Shown here in pieces: positions 8,268-16,336 of a stretch of 64,000 nucleotides of DNA. Each line of letters opens with the position of its first letter. The stretch's first letter is position 1. Under the pieces are notes generated by a model that made no database searches, was not told the origin of the DNA, and worked only from the letters and a program-made list of their open reading frames with translations. The DNA comes from Halomarina oriensis (GTDB taxonomy: Archaea > Halobacteriota > Halobacteria > Halobacteriales > Haloarculaceae), in assembly GCF_009791395.1 (NCBI RefSeq), contig NZ_WSZK01000036.1, positions 34,312 to 98,311 on the forward strand. Reading direction: 5' to 3'. The translations under genes and the position numbers were made by a program.

Positions 8268-9031
8268 CGGGCCACCTCACAGACCTCGGTGGCAAGTCTG
8301 TCGAACACGCCAGTCATGTCACACTCGGGTTCTTTGGCGAATATCGAGCCGCCCGCACTCCAGGCGCGCTTGATAGCCACTCGCTTCCGTATCTCGAAGA
8401 CCGGCACGGCAGGCTCGAAGGCGTCGTGGAGCCACTCGACCATGGCCTCGGCTTCCCCGTCGGTGTCGATGCGGTTGGCCACGACCGCCCGCGTCTCGGC
8501 GACGCGGCCGTACTGTTCTTCGATATCGTCGATTTGGTAGTCGAACAGCAGTTCGATAGCGCGTTTCGACGTCGATTCGGCGAGCGCGGGAATCACGAGG
8601 TCGTCGGCGGCCAACAGTGCCGAGTCGGAGAGGATACCGAGCGAGGGTGGGCAGTCGAGAATAGCGACGTCGTGGCGGGCCGTCTCGGCGTGGTCCTCCA
8701 GAGCACGTTCGACGCGCTCGTACGCCCGCTTTGCCAGCGTGAGTTCCTTTTCGACGACCAGCATATCGATATGCGCTGGGGCGAGCGTCAGTTCGTCGTG
8801 TTCGACGAGGACATCGTCGAGTGGGGTGCCGTCGACGAGGACGTCGAACAGCGTCGACCCGTCGGCAGTGTACGCTTCGTTGTGTCCTAATCCCTCAGTG
8901 GCGTTACCCTGTGGGTCGAGGTCGACGAGCAGGACGTCGACGCCGCGTTCGTTGAGCGCTCCGGCGATGTTGATAGCGACGGTGGTTTTTCCAATGCCAC
9001 CTTTCTGACCGGCGAGTGCAATCGTCTGCAT
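8264..9031 (-). CDS. parA: ParA-type partition ATPase
   Basis: 255 residues with the complete deviant Walker signature of ParA/MinD ATPases: KGGIGKTT at residues 10-17 (signature Lys 10, P-loop Lys 15), Walker A-prime LLVDLDPQGNA near 34-44 and Walker B DVAILDCPPSLG near 120-130. It lacks an N-terminal HTH, so it is the small ParA form. It moves plasmid copies together with a DNA-bound partner, presumably the gene that overlaps its 3' end. This is the clearest sign that the virus genome persists as a low-copy plasmid. Repeats just upstream (9087-9143) may be its operator or the centromere. Confidence 0.92.
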   Translation of the reverse strand: MQTIALAGQKGGIGKTTVAINIAGALNERGVDVLLVDLDPQGNATEGLGHNEAYTADGSTLFDVLVDGTPLDDVLVEHDELTLAPAHIDMLVVEKELTLAKRAYERVERALEDHAETARHDVAILDCPPSLGILSDSALLAADDLVIPALAESTSKRAIELLFDYQIDDIEEQYGRVAETRAVVANRIDTDGEAEAMVEWLHDAFEPAVPVFEIRKRVAIKRAWSAGGSIFAKEPECDMTGVFDRLATEVCEVAR

Positions 9032-9086
9032 CGTGTGCCGTGGTGGACGCGGACACCGTGAGTGTGTCGGTGGCGCTACGGGTGTC

Positions 9087-9143
9087 GATGAACACGAGTG
9101 TCTCGGTGAACACGCGGACTCGGGAACACCCAGTGAACACGGC
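9087..9143. repeat. Iteron-like repeats upstream of parA
   Basis: Four copies of GAACAC in the same direction start at about 9090, 9108, 9124 and 9135, three of them as TGAACACG. A related GGACACC lies near 9050. Spacing is irregular (18, 16, 11 bases). Such arrays next to parA often form the partition site or its operator. Confidence 0.45.
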
Positions 9144-9221
9144 TGTCACGCGGACCGCGTTTCACGCACGGGCCATGGAGACCACGCGTCCACTGAGTGA
9201 CACGGCGGCCCCACGGACCGG

Positions 9222-9521
9222 TCATCCATCGACGTAGACCTCGGCGATGCAGCCCTCGCGGTTGGTCGGTTCGACGTGGACGGGGTCACACGGTGCGACG
9301 TGCGCGAACCGGACGAGCCACTTCCCGCGTGACTTCGTCACACCCAGCGCAGAGCAGATATCGTCGAGGTCGAGGCCAGCGCGCCGGTCGGGCGTTCCGC
9401 CCACCTCACAGACGAGAAACGTGAGAAACGAGCGGACGTCGGCTGCCTCTTCGGCGGTGCAGTCGTCGGTGACTGCAGGGTACTTCCGACGCATCCACTC
9501 GCAGCGGGCGTACGATGTCAC
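9222..9521 (-). CDS. Small protein with CxxC-poor fold, unknown (99 aa)
   Basis: 99 residues from a GTG at 9521 that overlaps the stop of the preceding gene (GTGA). The central part (LDDICSALGVTKSRGKWLVRFAHV) resembles a short DNA-binding helix pair with a recognition-like stretch, but I cannot name a family. It ends the long operon that begins at 14162. Confidence 0.6.
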   Translation of the reverse strand: MTSYARCEWMRRKYPAVTDDCTAEEAADVRSFLTFLVCEVGGTPDRRAGLDLDDICSALGVTKSRGKWLVRFAHVAPCDPVHVEPTNREGCIAEVYVDG

Positions 9522-9862
9522 GGAGCCACCTCGCCGTCTTCGGGCAACACAGCCCGGACGACAGCAGGGAGTTCGTCCCAGGTCGTCGCCCGCAAGCCAC
9601 ACCAGCGCGCGAGCAAGCCGGGGTGGTCGTCGAGCGTGACGGGCTGGAAACTCTCGGCGTGGTAGTGACACAGCGACGCGCCGGCCTCGTGGATCGCCCC
9701 ACCACAGCGACAGCCTTTGGCCTTCGAGATAGCGCGACACCGGCCGTGGCCCTGCCGGTAGGTTCGCCGGCGACCGCGAGCGCGGTCGGTCCGTGTCTCT
9801 TCGCTACCGGTGGTGTGACTCTCGACGGGCCGACCCCCACCGAAATCAGATAGGTCGGTCAC
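9518..9862 (-). CDS. Cys/His-rich small protein (114 aa)
   Basis: 114 residues from GTG 9862, overlapping its upstream neighbour by 4 bases. The first 40 residues are basic and Ser/Thr-rich; the middle holds a C-x-C-x-H/C-x-H cluster (RCRAISKAKGCRCGGAIHE, then LCHYH) suggesting one zinc site. The C-terminus is acidic with Trp residues. Function unknown. Confidence 0.6.
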   Translation of the reverse strand: MTDLSDFGGGRPVESHTTGSEETRTDRARGRRRTYRQGHGRCRAISKAKGCRCGGAIHEAGASLCHYHAESFQPVTLDDHPGLLARWCGLRATTWDELPAVVRAVLPEDGEVAP

Positions 9863-10050
9863 TCGGACCACTCCCCCATCGGGACGCGCTTCCCGCGCCA
9901 CCAGTGGCCTTCGTGTGGCCCGGTCGACCACGCCCACGTGATGTGGCCACAGGCCGGACAGCCGATGTACGCCCCGCCACTCGCGCCGGTATCGACGCGG
10001 CGTCGAAGCGTCCGGCCACACGGGCACTCGACCTCGAAATCGTAGGCCAT
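9859..10050 (-). CDS. Zinc-ribbon micro-protein (63 aa)
   Basis: 63 residues. CPCGRTL near residue 10 and CPACGHI near residue 30 make a classical zinc ribbon with a Trp-rich tail. It overlaps both neighbours (TGATG and GTGA types). Probably a nucleic-acid or protein-binding adaptor. Confidence 0.7.
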   Translation of the reverse strand: MAYDFEVECPCGRTLRRRVDTGASGGAYIGCPACGHITWAWSTGPHEGHWWRGKRVPMGEWSE

Positions 10051-10223
10051 CACCGACCACCCACGCCTAGCCAGCGGGCCAGTCGGACGAGCGGCCCTGC
10101 GGTCGCTCGTTCGTAGCTGTCGAGGACGGTGTACGCCGAGACCGAGTGCCCCTCGGCCATCATGTGGCGATTCGCGGCTGTCCACTGTGCGTCGAACGCG
10201 CGGAAGATGTCACGGATGCTCAT
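10050..10223 (-). CDS. Small protein, unknown (57 aa)
   Basis: 57 residues from ATG 10221-10223 to TGA 10050-10052, filling the gap between two overlapping neighbours exactly. Amphipathic helices, no motif. Existence is supported by the exact overlaps at both ends. Confidence 0.55.
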   Translation of the reverse strand: MSIRDIFRAFDAQWTAANRHMMAEGHSVSAYTVLDSYERATAGPLVRLARWLGVGGR

Positions 10224-10485
10224 TGGAATCCCTCGGGAGCCTCGACGCCATCGCAGGGCAGGTGCTCTCGATAGCGCTTGATTGTCTCACCACAGAACGA
10301 GCAGTTCTGTGTCGGAACCGAGGCGTCGCCCTCGGGGTGAGGCAGCGCGTGTTTGCACTCGTCGGCGACGTGATAGCGGACCGTCGAGGCGGCCAGGCCG
10401 AACTCGCCACCGATATCGTAACAGGTCGCCCGTCGACGTGGCGCTCACGCATCTGCCGACACTGGGTCTCGGAGACGACTACCAT
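10220..10485 (-). pseudogene. HTH plus C2HC zinc-finger protein broken by a one-base deletion
   Basis: The ATG at 10485 opens a helix-turn-helix (CRQMRERHVDGR) that is continued in another frame (CYDIGGEFGLAASTVRYHV) up to a C-terminal finger CSFCGETIKRYREHLPC and a TGA at 10220. The interval is 266 bases, one short of a whole number of codons, and the break lies at GACGGGCGACC near 10420. Restored, it has the same architecture as 18185-18433. Either a recent inactivation or a sequence error. Confidence 0.6.
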
Positions 10486-10757
10486 CCGACCACCGCCATG
10501 ACACCCGTTGCGAAGATGCCGAGTAGCAACGCCAGCACGACGAGGGCGACCCACAACACGATGGCTGGGAGCAGTTCGTCGATGATGTCACGCGCGATTT
10601 CCCGACCGACACCGTACGTCCAGCGGCCAATCGCTCGCCAGCCGTCTTCGCTGACGGTTCGGTACTCGCCGTAACAGAGTGCAGCGATAGAAAGGGCAGC
10701 CATGAGGCCGGCGGCGAGCCACAGGCCGAGGAACAACGTCTCGACGAGGCCTGTCAT
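10479..10757 (-). CDS. Small membrane protein (92 aa)
   Basis: 92 residues with two clear transmembrane segments: residues 5-27 (TLFLGLWLAAGLMAALSIAA) and about 66-88 (LWVALVVLALLLGIFATGVM). The loop between them is polar and charged. Overlaps the next membrane gene by 4 bases; the pair may form a small membrane complex, for example in exit or exclusion. Confidence 0.7.
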   Translation of the reverse strand: MTGLVETLFLGLWLAAGLMAALSIAALCYGEYRTVSEDGWRAIGRWTYGVGREIARDIIDELLPAIVLWVALVVLALLLGIFATGVMAVVGW

Positions 10758-11023
10758 CCGACCACCTCGATAGCCCCGACAGTGACCAGATACGCGAGTG
10801 CGAACACGACCAGGCCACCGCCGATGACGAGGAGCGTGCTGTAGAGTACCTGCCCGACGGAGAGACGGTAGCGATAGGCGGCGAGGATGTACGCCAGCCC
10901 GGACCGACGTTTCACCGAGAGGGGCATCTCTGCGTCGAGCAGAACCTGGTGGGTCGACACGGCGGTGAAGCCTGCCCACGCGGCCCCACAGATGCAGGCG
11001 ACGAGCCACGGGACGGACGTCAC
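10754..11023 (-). CDS. Small membrane protein (89 aa)
   Basis: 89 residues, with hydrophobic segments at about residues 3-22 and 59-84 (LYSTLLVIGGGLVVFALAYL) and a basic loop between. It is coupled to the membrane gene downstream, so the two are probably co-expressed partners. No family recognised. Confidence 0.7.
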   Translation of the reverse strand: MTSVPWLVACICGAAWAGFTAVSTHQVLLDAEMPLSVKRRSGLAYILAAYRYRLSVGQVLYSTLLVIGGGLVVFALAYLVTVGAIEVVG

Positions 11024-11577
11024 TGGCCATCACCCAGGCTCTCACACCACCAGTCGAGTGCGCAGTCCGGACACCAGCGAATGGCCCACGGCGGGTTCGC
11101 GGCGACTGCCTTCGCGCGGTAGTCGTGCTCGCGGTGACAGCGACTGTCGGTCGGTCCGGCCGTCGCCTCACCGGTGGGGAGACACGCGAGATTCCCGGCG
11201 GTGGACTTGACCGACGCGACCGCAATCGTCTCGAAGCGCTGTCGAAACGGCGCGTCGGGCACGGCCCGCCCATAGCGAGTGGCGAGGCAGTCCCGACACT
11301 CGTTCGCCTTGGCCGGGAGGTCAGGACGTCGTCGACGTGTCGGGGCGACACCCAGATTGCCACACCCGTCGATAGTGTGGAACGTCGTCACCGAGTGGTC
11401 GGGTATCGTCTGGGCAGTCATCACCGCCCGCCCGGCCCGTAGTTCGTGTTCGCCCGCGAGTACTCGCGCCGTCGCATCGAGGCGGGCAAGCGCGTGGCGG
11501 TCCTCGCCGGTCGCGTGAGCGAGCATCTGCTGGGGCGTCATCATCAGCGGGTCGGCCACGGTCGCGTCGGTGCTCAT
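11020..11577 (-). CDS. Cys/His-rich protein, unknown (185 aa)
   Basis: 185 residues. Several metal-ligand groups are spread along the protein: C-x-N-x pattern with CRDCLATRYG near 95, CHREHDY near 145 and CPDCALDWWC near 168. The first third is helical and free of Cys. Likely one or two structural zinc sites; function unknown. Overlaps both neighbours by 4 bases. Confidence 0.65.
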   Translation of the reverse strand: MSTDATVADPLMMTPQQMLAHATGEDRHALARLDATARVLAGEHELRAGRAVMTAQTIPDHSVTTFHTIDGCGNLGVAPTRRRRPDLPAKANECRDCLATRYGRAVPDAPFRQRFETIAVASVKSTAGNLACLPTGEATAGPTDSRCHREHDYRAKAVAANPPWAIRWCPDCALDWWCESLGDGQ

Positions 11578-11717
11578 GCACTCAGCCTCCCGAGGACGGC
11601 CCCGACGAGCAGGCTACCCACCATGACGTATTCCGTCCAGCCGAGCGACCAGCCAGCGATGACGGCGAGCGTGCCGACCGCGAGGGCCAGCGCGTCGACC
11701 AGTCGGGGGGCGTTCAC
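11574..11717 (-). CDS. Single-span membrane micro-protein (47 aa)
   Basis: 47 residues from a GTG at 11717 in a 4-base overlap with the upstream gene. One or two hydrophobic segments (LALAVGTLAVIAGWSLGW and VMVGSLLVGAVLG). It lies next to the membrane pair at 10479-11023 in the same transcript. Confidence 0.55.
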   Translation of the reverse strand: MNAPRLVDALALAVGTLAVIAGWSLGWTEYVMVGSLLVGAVLGRLSA

Positions 11718-11902
11718 GCGACCACCCCGCTGGGGCGCTCGCCCTCCCAGACGAGCGCACAGTCGATACAGTCGACGATGCGATAGGGCGTACACTCGGG
11801 AACTGGGCAGACCCAGCCCTCGGCGTCGGTGATGAAACAGCCCCGATGGCCGTGTTGGCAGACGCGGCGGAACGACCAGTCACGGCGGTTGGGGACGTTC
11901 AC
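11714..11902 (-). CDS. Zinc-finger micro-protein (62 aa)
   Basis: 62 residues, six Cys (CQHGHRGC, CPVPEC, CIDC) in three pairs, so one or two zinc sites make up the fold. Overlaps both neighbours by 4 bases. Function unknown. Confidence 0.65.
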   Translation of the reverse strand: MNVPNRRDWSFRRVCQHGHRGCFITDAEGWVCPVPECTPYRIVDCIDCALVWEGERPSGVVA

Positions 11903-12231
11903 CGCGACTCACCGCGGGCGATAGCGTAGCAGTCCTCGCGGAGGTCGGCGTCGTTGAGCATCCCAACCTCCAGACACGTCACGACGCTCCAATCCATGAT
12001 GAGAAAGACGATGACGCTCCCACCCCCGACATCGGTCACCCGAACCTCGTCGGATTGCTTCCCGCCAAGTCTGAACAGTTCGTGCGTGCGGATGTGCTCG
12101 GGGGCGCGTCGGGAGGCTGCTAGCGCAGCCTCGGGGCTGATGGCGTCCGGTGGTGCGCGCTGGTCGTAGCGACCGCCCTCTGTGGCCGGTGCGACGACGT
12201 GCCACGAGAGAAACGCTGGTGGGGCGCTCAC
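11899..12231 (-). CDS. Small protein, unknown (110 aa)
   Basis: 110 residues. The C-terminal half has a strand pattern (VRVTDVGGGSVIVFLIMDWSVV) ending in an acidic helix. No cysteine cluster and no family recognised. Coupled at both ends. Confidence 0.6.
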   Translation of the reverse strand: MSAPPAFLSWHVVAPATEGGRYDQRAPPDAISPEAALAASRRAPEHIRTHELFRLGGKQSDEVRVTDVGGGSVIVFLIMDWSVVTCLEVGMLNDADLREDCYAIARGESR

Positions 12232-12848
12232 GCCTCTTCACCCCCGTCTTGCAGGTGTGGTGGGCGTGGAATCCCGGCCGCATCGAGTGCCTCGCCCCAA
12301 CTGCCGAAGCGCCGCGTGTAGACGGCACTCGAATACTCGCCGAACGCATCGACGTCGTTCGACCGCGGCGGGTAGCCGAGAAACTCGTAGCCAGCGCGGA
12401 GATCGGCGAGTAGTTCCTCGTTGGGGATGTACCTGTGGTGGTCCGGGCCGGTGGCACGTGGCCCGCCCGCTTCGGTCGGCTTCTGTTCGGGGTCGAGCCC
12501 GGCGGCCTGCAATCCAGCGTCAAGCGACCCGAAGCGCCGTTGGACGGTTCGACGACCGACCCACTCTCCGCCGAGGTCACGACACCGTGGTGGGTGGCCG
12601 ATGGCGTTCGCACACGCCCGCACCGAGCGGGCGATATCTGCGTTCGAGAGCCGAGGGGCGTCGAGTCGGTTCGGCGTCAGTCCAGCGGCCTCGACGGCCT
12701 CGTTCCACGACCCGAAACGGGACCCGAAGGTCGCAGTCGAATGATTGCCGTGTTCGCGGTAGTCGAGTATCCTCGGCGTCTCGCCTACCTCCTCAGCAAC
12801 GCGACGGATGTCGTCGAGCAGGTCCTCCTCGGCGATGCGGACGCTCAC
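12228..12848 (-). CDS. Triple homing-endonuclease-associated repeat protein
   Basis: 206 residues made of three repeats of about 45-50 residues, each ending in the same signature: RFGSWNEAVEAAGL, RFGSLDAGLQAAGL and RFGSWGEALDAAGI. This is the repeat found beside HNH/homing endonuclease domains in archaea and known as a DNA-binding helical module. There is no nuclease domain here, so it is probably a stand-alone sequence-specific DNA-binding protein. Member of the 14162-9222 operon with 4-base overlaps. Confidence 0.75.
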   Translation of the reverse strand: MSVRIAEEDLLDDIRRVAEEVGETPRILDYREHGNHSTATFGSRFGSWNEAVEAAGLTPNRLDAPRLSNADIARSVRACANAIGHPPRCRDLGGEWVGRRTVQRRFGSLDAGLQAAGLDPEQKPTEAGGPRATGPDHHRYIPNEELLADLRAGYEFLGYPPRSNDVDAFGEYSSAVYTRRFGSWGEALDAAGIPRPPHLQDGGEEA

Positions 12849-13180
12849 GCCTCCTCACCCCTCGTGGTCGCACAGACACGACAGAGCGCTGCGCCGTCGC
12901 TCGCGGGCAGGTTCGAGTGTCTGACGTTCGAGCAACTATCACACAGCCGGTGTGAGAGGTCCGGGACGTCCTCTAGCAACGCGTCGAGATAGTCGATGGC
13001 CGCCCGGAGCGCCTCGTCCTCACTGGTCGAGAGTACCTCGGTCTGGTAGCGAAGTTCGAGGCGCTCACGCTCGTCAGTGAGTGCGACCTCGCCGGCCGCC
13101 TCGACGTCGATATCGAACAGCGAGTGGTCGACGTCCGGTGGGTCGGTCGGCGTGTCACCAGCAGGGTCGGCGACGGGCAT
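12845..13180 (-). CDS. Zinc-binding protein with helical hairpin (111 aa)
   Basis: 111 residues. A central helical stretch (TDERERLELRYQTEVL... DEALRAAIDYLDALLED) precedes a C-terminal zinc ribbon (LCDSCSNVRHSN and LCRVCATTRG). ATG at 13180 overlaps the upstream stop (TGATG). Possibly a DNA- or protein-binding adaptor. Confidence 0.65.
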   Translation of the reverse strand: MPVADPAGDTPTDPPDVDHSLFDIDVEAAGEVALTDERERLELRYQTEVLSTSEDEALRAAIDYLDALLEDVPDLSHRLCDSCSNVRHSNLPASDGAALCRVCATTRGEEA

Positions 13181-13536
13181 CACCACTCACCTCCGGCCGC
13201 CTCCGCACACGCCTCGACGTCGACGCAGTGGCGTGGAGAGCGCTCGTGGAGCGCGTCGAGTGCGGTGAGTCGAACTGTCCGGGGCAACTCGCCCCACGCC
13301 ACGTAGCCCATCGGGTCGGTGTGGCCCGGTCCGGGGCAGTAGTGGCTCTGGTGAATCCCGACGATAACGCCGTCTTCGAGCACGAAATCGTACTGCAGGC
13401 CGTTGTAGCGCTCGATACTGTCGCGCTCGTCGTTGATAGTCAGGAAATGCGTATCGACGTAGACCGGCTCGTCATCGCCTGCGTCGTCCCCGGTGTCCTC
13501 GTCCCAGTGGCCCTCTGGGACGGCGTACTTGCTCAT
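13180..13536 (-). CDS. Acidic protein, unknown (118 aa)
   Basis: 118 residues, strongly acidic N-terminus (DEDTGDDAGDDEPVYVD), a beta-like centre and a C-terminus with two Cys and two His. No motif. Coupled to its neighbours by overlapping stop and start codons. Confidence 0.65.
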   Translation of the reverse strand: MSKYAVPEGHWDEDTGDDAGDDEPVYVDTHFLTINDERDSIERYNGLQYDFVLEDGVIVGIHQSHYCPGPGHTDPMGYVAWGELPRTVRLTALDALHERSPRHCVDVEACAEAAGGEW

Positions 13537-14162
13537 CGCCGGCCCTCCGGGGCGCGCAGGAGTTCGAGGTCCGTCTGGTCACCACGACGAGCGGTCCGGA
13601 GCGCCGCCAGTGCGGGCTGGTACTCCGCGGGCAACACCCGCCGGACGCACTTGCTACACCACGGGTCGTAGCCTGGCGGGAACACACCCGGTGGCTTGTC
13701 CATCCACCCGCGTGTAGGCGATACTTCGCAGGCTGCGGTCGGGCCATCCTCGTCCTCGTCGGCTGACTCGTCGTCGGTCCACGTCGGCCGGTCGTCGGTC
13801 GCGTCGTTGGTGAGCGTCACCTGCCATGTCTCACGCTGTCGCGCACGCGACTCGGCGCAGTCACACTCCTCGGCGAGCAGGTGGAGTCGGCGGCCCGACG
13901 TCACCTTCCCCGCGGTCAGGACGGTCGTGATGCGGTCACGAATCGCCCAGTCGAACGGGTGGGGCACGTCACCGGCCTGCCACGCCTCGACGTCGAAGTC
14001 CTGCGGGATGGCGACGAGTGACGTCCCACAGTAGGGCCGCAGCGTGGTCTGTTCGGTCGGTGATTCGGCGTCCTCGGCGTCCGTCTCGACGCTGGCTGTC
14101 GGGACGGCCGACTCGAAAAGCGATGCACTGACTGATCCGCTGGCTGCTGTGTCGTGGGGCAT
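13533..14162 (-). CDS. First gene of the 14162-9222 operon, Cys-containing protein (209 aa)
   Basis: 209 residues. The N-terminal 40 residues are low-complexity Ser/Thr/Glu; then an alpha/beta region, a CDC pair, an acidic linker and a C-terminal CSKCVRRVLP. No assigned family. It follows a 154-base gap (14163-14316) and is probably transcribed from a promoter there; all genes downstream to 9222 overlap in sequence. Confidence 0.65.
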   Translation of the reverse strand: MPHDTAASGSVSASLFESAVPTASVETDAEDAESPTEQTTLRPYCGTSLVAIPQDFDVEAWQAGDVPHPFDWAIRDRITTVLTAGKVTSGRRLHLLAEECDCAESRARQRETWQVTLTNDATDDRPTWTDDESADEDEDGPTAACEVSPTRGWMDKPPGVFPPGYDPWCSKCVRRVLPAEYQPALAALRTARRGDQTDLELLRAPEGRR

Positions 14163-14316
14163 ATCTGAAGGGGTCTGTCGGCGGCCGTGTGACCGCCGGC
14201 GAGGGCGTGTCCCTCGCTCCGATAGTATCCTGTTGGGCTACCGGTACATTATGGTTTTCTCACGTCCGTGTGAGTGTTTGACTCGCTACGCTATCTGGAG
14301 GGTCTCGCACGGTCGC

Positions 14317-14685
14317 TCATGTGTAGCCCGCCTCGCGGAGTTCGTCAGGGGTCATCGTCTCCCCCGTCTCGGGGTGGTGGTACGTCTGTCGCCACTTGCC
14401 GCTCTCGTCTCGTCCTGCGGGTCGACGAGTCCACCGCACGCACTCACGCAGTCCGCCACATTCACACCGAGGAGCGTCCTGAACGGCCGGGGAAAACGTC
14501 TCCGCGCCGCACTCCGTACAGTGCAGGTGGTGGCGCATCTCGGCGCTGTTGTGACAGTGGTAACACTCGCGGCGGTGGTCGGACAGATCTTCGAGACCGC
14601 CGGGGAGTGGTCGCCGGGTCACTCTCGCAACGTCGAGCGTCAGCTGTCCAGTCTGATACACGCCCTGCGACGAGTGCTCACTCAT
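14317..14685 (-). CDS. Zinc-ribbon protein (122 aa)
   Basis: 122 residues from ATG 14685. Three Cys/His groups in the centre: CYHCHNS, HCTECGAE and CECGGLREC, suggesting two adjacent zinc knuckles. The C-terminal 40 residues are polar. Third gene of the regulator operon that starts near 15279. Confidence 0.65.
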   Translation of the reverse strand: MSEHSSQGVYQTGQLTLDVARVTRRPLPGGLEDLSDHRRECYHCHNSAEMRHHLHCTECGAETFSPAVQDAPRCECGGLRECVRWTRRPAGRDESGKWRQTYHHPETGETMTPDELREAGYT

Positions 14686-15014
14686 CGCTCGGTCACCCGG
14701 TAGAGGTAACCGTCGGTCCGGCTGCCGTTCACGTCCGTGATGGCGTCGTCCCATGCCGCCGCGGAGTCGAACCCGGATAGTTCGACATACTCATTAGGGA
14801 GTTGGTCCAGCGGAAACGACTCGTCGAGCGCCCCGAGACACTCGACCGTGCAGTCACCACGCTTCGGCCCGGTGCGCGTCTCGCGCCACCACGTCGCGCC
14901 GGTCGTCCGGTCGGCCGTCCGGAACGTGACGACCTCGCCGTGGGTTTCGAGTTGCGCACGCGCGACCGGGTGCCCGAAGATTATCGGACCGACGTGACTC
15001 GTGGCGTTACTCAT
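14682..15014 (-). CDS. Small protein, unknown (110 aa)
   Basis: 110 residues; ATG 15014 overlaps the end of the HTH gene by 8 bases. A region with Trp/Arg (TGATWWRETRTGPKRG) and an acidic C-terminus. No recognised motif. Confidence 0.6.
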   Translation of the reverse strand: MSNATSHVGPIIFGHPVARAQLETHGEVVTFRTADRTTGATWWRETRTGPKRGDCTVECLGALDESFPLDQLPNEYVELSGFDSAAAWDDAITDVNGSRTDGYLYRVTER

Positions 15015-15279
15015 CACAGACCTCTCGGGGGTCACCGACAAACTCATACATTCCTTCGACGGGTTGGGTTACCCAGCCTGCAGTCCGAAGCTGTCGAAGC
15101 GCATACTCGGCAGTGCTCTTTTTCACATCGGCACGCTCGCGCACGAGTAGCGGCGAGACACGCCCCCACGGGTTTCCAGTCCCGCGGCCTTCTTTGAGAA
15201 CTTCCAGTGCCTTTTCCTCGGAATCGGATGGCTCGTGATGCTCATTCACGTCACCGGTGGTGACTACTGCCATACACAT
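15007..15279 (-). CDS. Winged-helix transcription regulator (90 aa)
   Basis: About 90 residues. The C-terminal two-thirds forms a winged helix: KALEVLKEGRG, then LVRERADVKKSTAEYALRQLRTAGWV and a wing ending PVEGMYEFVG. Start was set at ATG 15279 (or 15273) because the TATA-like CTTTAT at 15296-15306 lies about 25 bases upstream, as for a leaderless gene. It is transcribed divergently from the plus-strand operon at 15439, so it may control both directions and act as an early/late switch. Confidence 0.7.
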   Translation of the reverse strand: MCMAVVTTGDVNEHHEPSDSEEKALEVLKEGRGTGNPWGRVSPLLVRERADVKKSTAEYALRQLRTAGWVTQPVEGMYEFVGDPREVCDE

Positions 15280-15438
15280 AGCGATAGCAGTTTGGTTAGC
15301 ATAAAGCTTGGCCAAGTTGTTTAGCACTATGCGGAGCAAAGTTACAAGTACCCCCGACTCATAGACGTAACTGAGCAGCAGGGTGTCACAGAAAGTGGCC
15401 GTGTGTTATGGCACACGACCTGCGCTCGCACGCTGCGC

Positions 15439-15771
15439 ATGACGACAAAGACAACCACGACCCAAGACAGTATCGCTCCGCTGCGAATCCCGTCGCGGCC
15501 GGTCGCCGTTGAGGCGGCTGCCCAGGAGGTTCGCGCCCGCGTCACCTACCGTTCGCGTCGGACCGGCACCGACCAGACCGTCACCGGCACGGTCGTCGAC
15601 TGTGTACACAGCGACACCGCCGACGACGACCAGTACACGCTGCACCTCGAAACCGACGAGGGACACACCGTGTTTGCCTGCCCGACGCTTCGGAACGTCG
15701 TCTCGAAGACGTCGCGGACGACGCGACTCGGCCGCCTCCTGGCTATCGACCCCGTGGGTGATGGCGAATGA
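15439..15771 (+). CDS. Small beta-rich protein, unknown (110 aa)
   Basis: 110 residues from ATG 15439. Thr-rich N-terminus, then a small beta-barrel-like pattern (VRARVTYRSRRTGTDQTVTGTVVDCV, YTLHLETDEGHTVFACP). First gene of the plus-strand operon 15439-18433; a short dyad GTGTG..CACAC lies at about 15401-15416 upstream. No family recognised. Confidence 0.65.
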   Translation: MTTKTTTTQDSIAPLRIPSRPVAVEAAAQEVRARVTYRSRRTGTDQTVTGTVVDCVHSDTADDDQYTLHLETDEGHTVFACPTLRNVVSKTSRTTRLGRLLAIDPVGDGE

Positions 15772-16169
15772 GCAACCTCGCCATCTCCGCTCGTACTCGG
15801 CGGGCGGCCAAGCAAGAGTCGGGCATCCGCTGGTACGACCCCGAGACCGACCACGAACACTTCTCGCGGCCCGTCGGCGTCACGGACCTGCTGGATGCCG
15901 GTGCGGACCCCGACGCGCCCGAGGAGACGCGGCTCGTCGACCACGTGGCCATCGAGCCATACCGCGGCCCCGGTGGTGACTGGCGTGGGAAGGTCAAGCG
16001 CACGTCCCTGCGCGTCCTGCGTGATGGCGAGCGCATCACCATGCTCGCCACCAAACAGGCCGTCACCTCGGAGGTCTTCGACGACCGCGAAGACGCGGTG
16101 GCCTACTGCGAGGGCGAAGCGCCGGTGTACGCCGACGCCGACCTACGGGACGTCACGGAGGAACGATGA
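15768..16169 (+). CDS. Small protein, unknown (133 aa)
   Basis: 133 residues, overlapping the previous gene by 4 bases. Mixed alpha/beta, moderately acidic; no cysteine cluster and no family recognised. Position in the operon is the only context. Confidence 0.65.
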   Translation: MSNLAISARTRRAAKQESGIRWYDPETDHEHFSRPVGVTDLLDAGADPDAPEETRLVDHVAIEPYRGPGGDWRGKVKRTSLRVLRDGERITMLATKQAVTSEVFDDREDAVAYCEGEAPVYADADLRDVTEER

Positions 16170-16336
16170 CGCTCACGCACTGTCGGTGTGGTGCGCCGCT
16201 GGTCGTCGCCGAGGCAGTCGCGGGCGAGACGCGCTGTGATGCCTGTCGTGGCGACCGCGACCGCCTGCGGGCGTGTAGCGTCTGTCAGCGTCTCGGCTGC
16301 CAGGACCGTGTCCGTCGAGGGGTCTGCCATGCCTGA
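16166..16336 (+). CDS. Cys-rich zinc micro-protein (56 aa)
   Basis: 56 residues with eight Cys: CRCGAPL, CDACRGD, CSVCQRLGC and a final VCHA. Two zinc sites fit. ATG 16166 overlaps the upstream stop by 4 bases and the stop at 16334-16336 overlaps the SWIM gene. Confidence 0.65.
   Translation: MTLTHCRCGAPLVVAEAVAGETRCDACRGDRDRLRACSVCQRLGCQDRVRRGVCHA

Noticed and set aside
7554..14174. Shared 13-base string TATCTGAAGGGGT at 7554-7566 and 14162-14174 as a second promoter motif
   Set aside because: Dozens of 13-base coincidences are expected in 64 kb, the two copies have different context relative to genes, and related strings at 24443 and 63955 do not align further.
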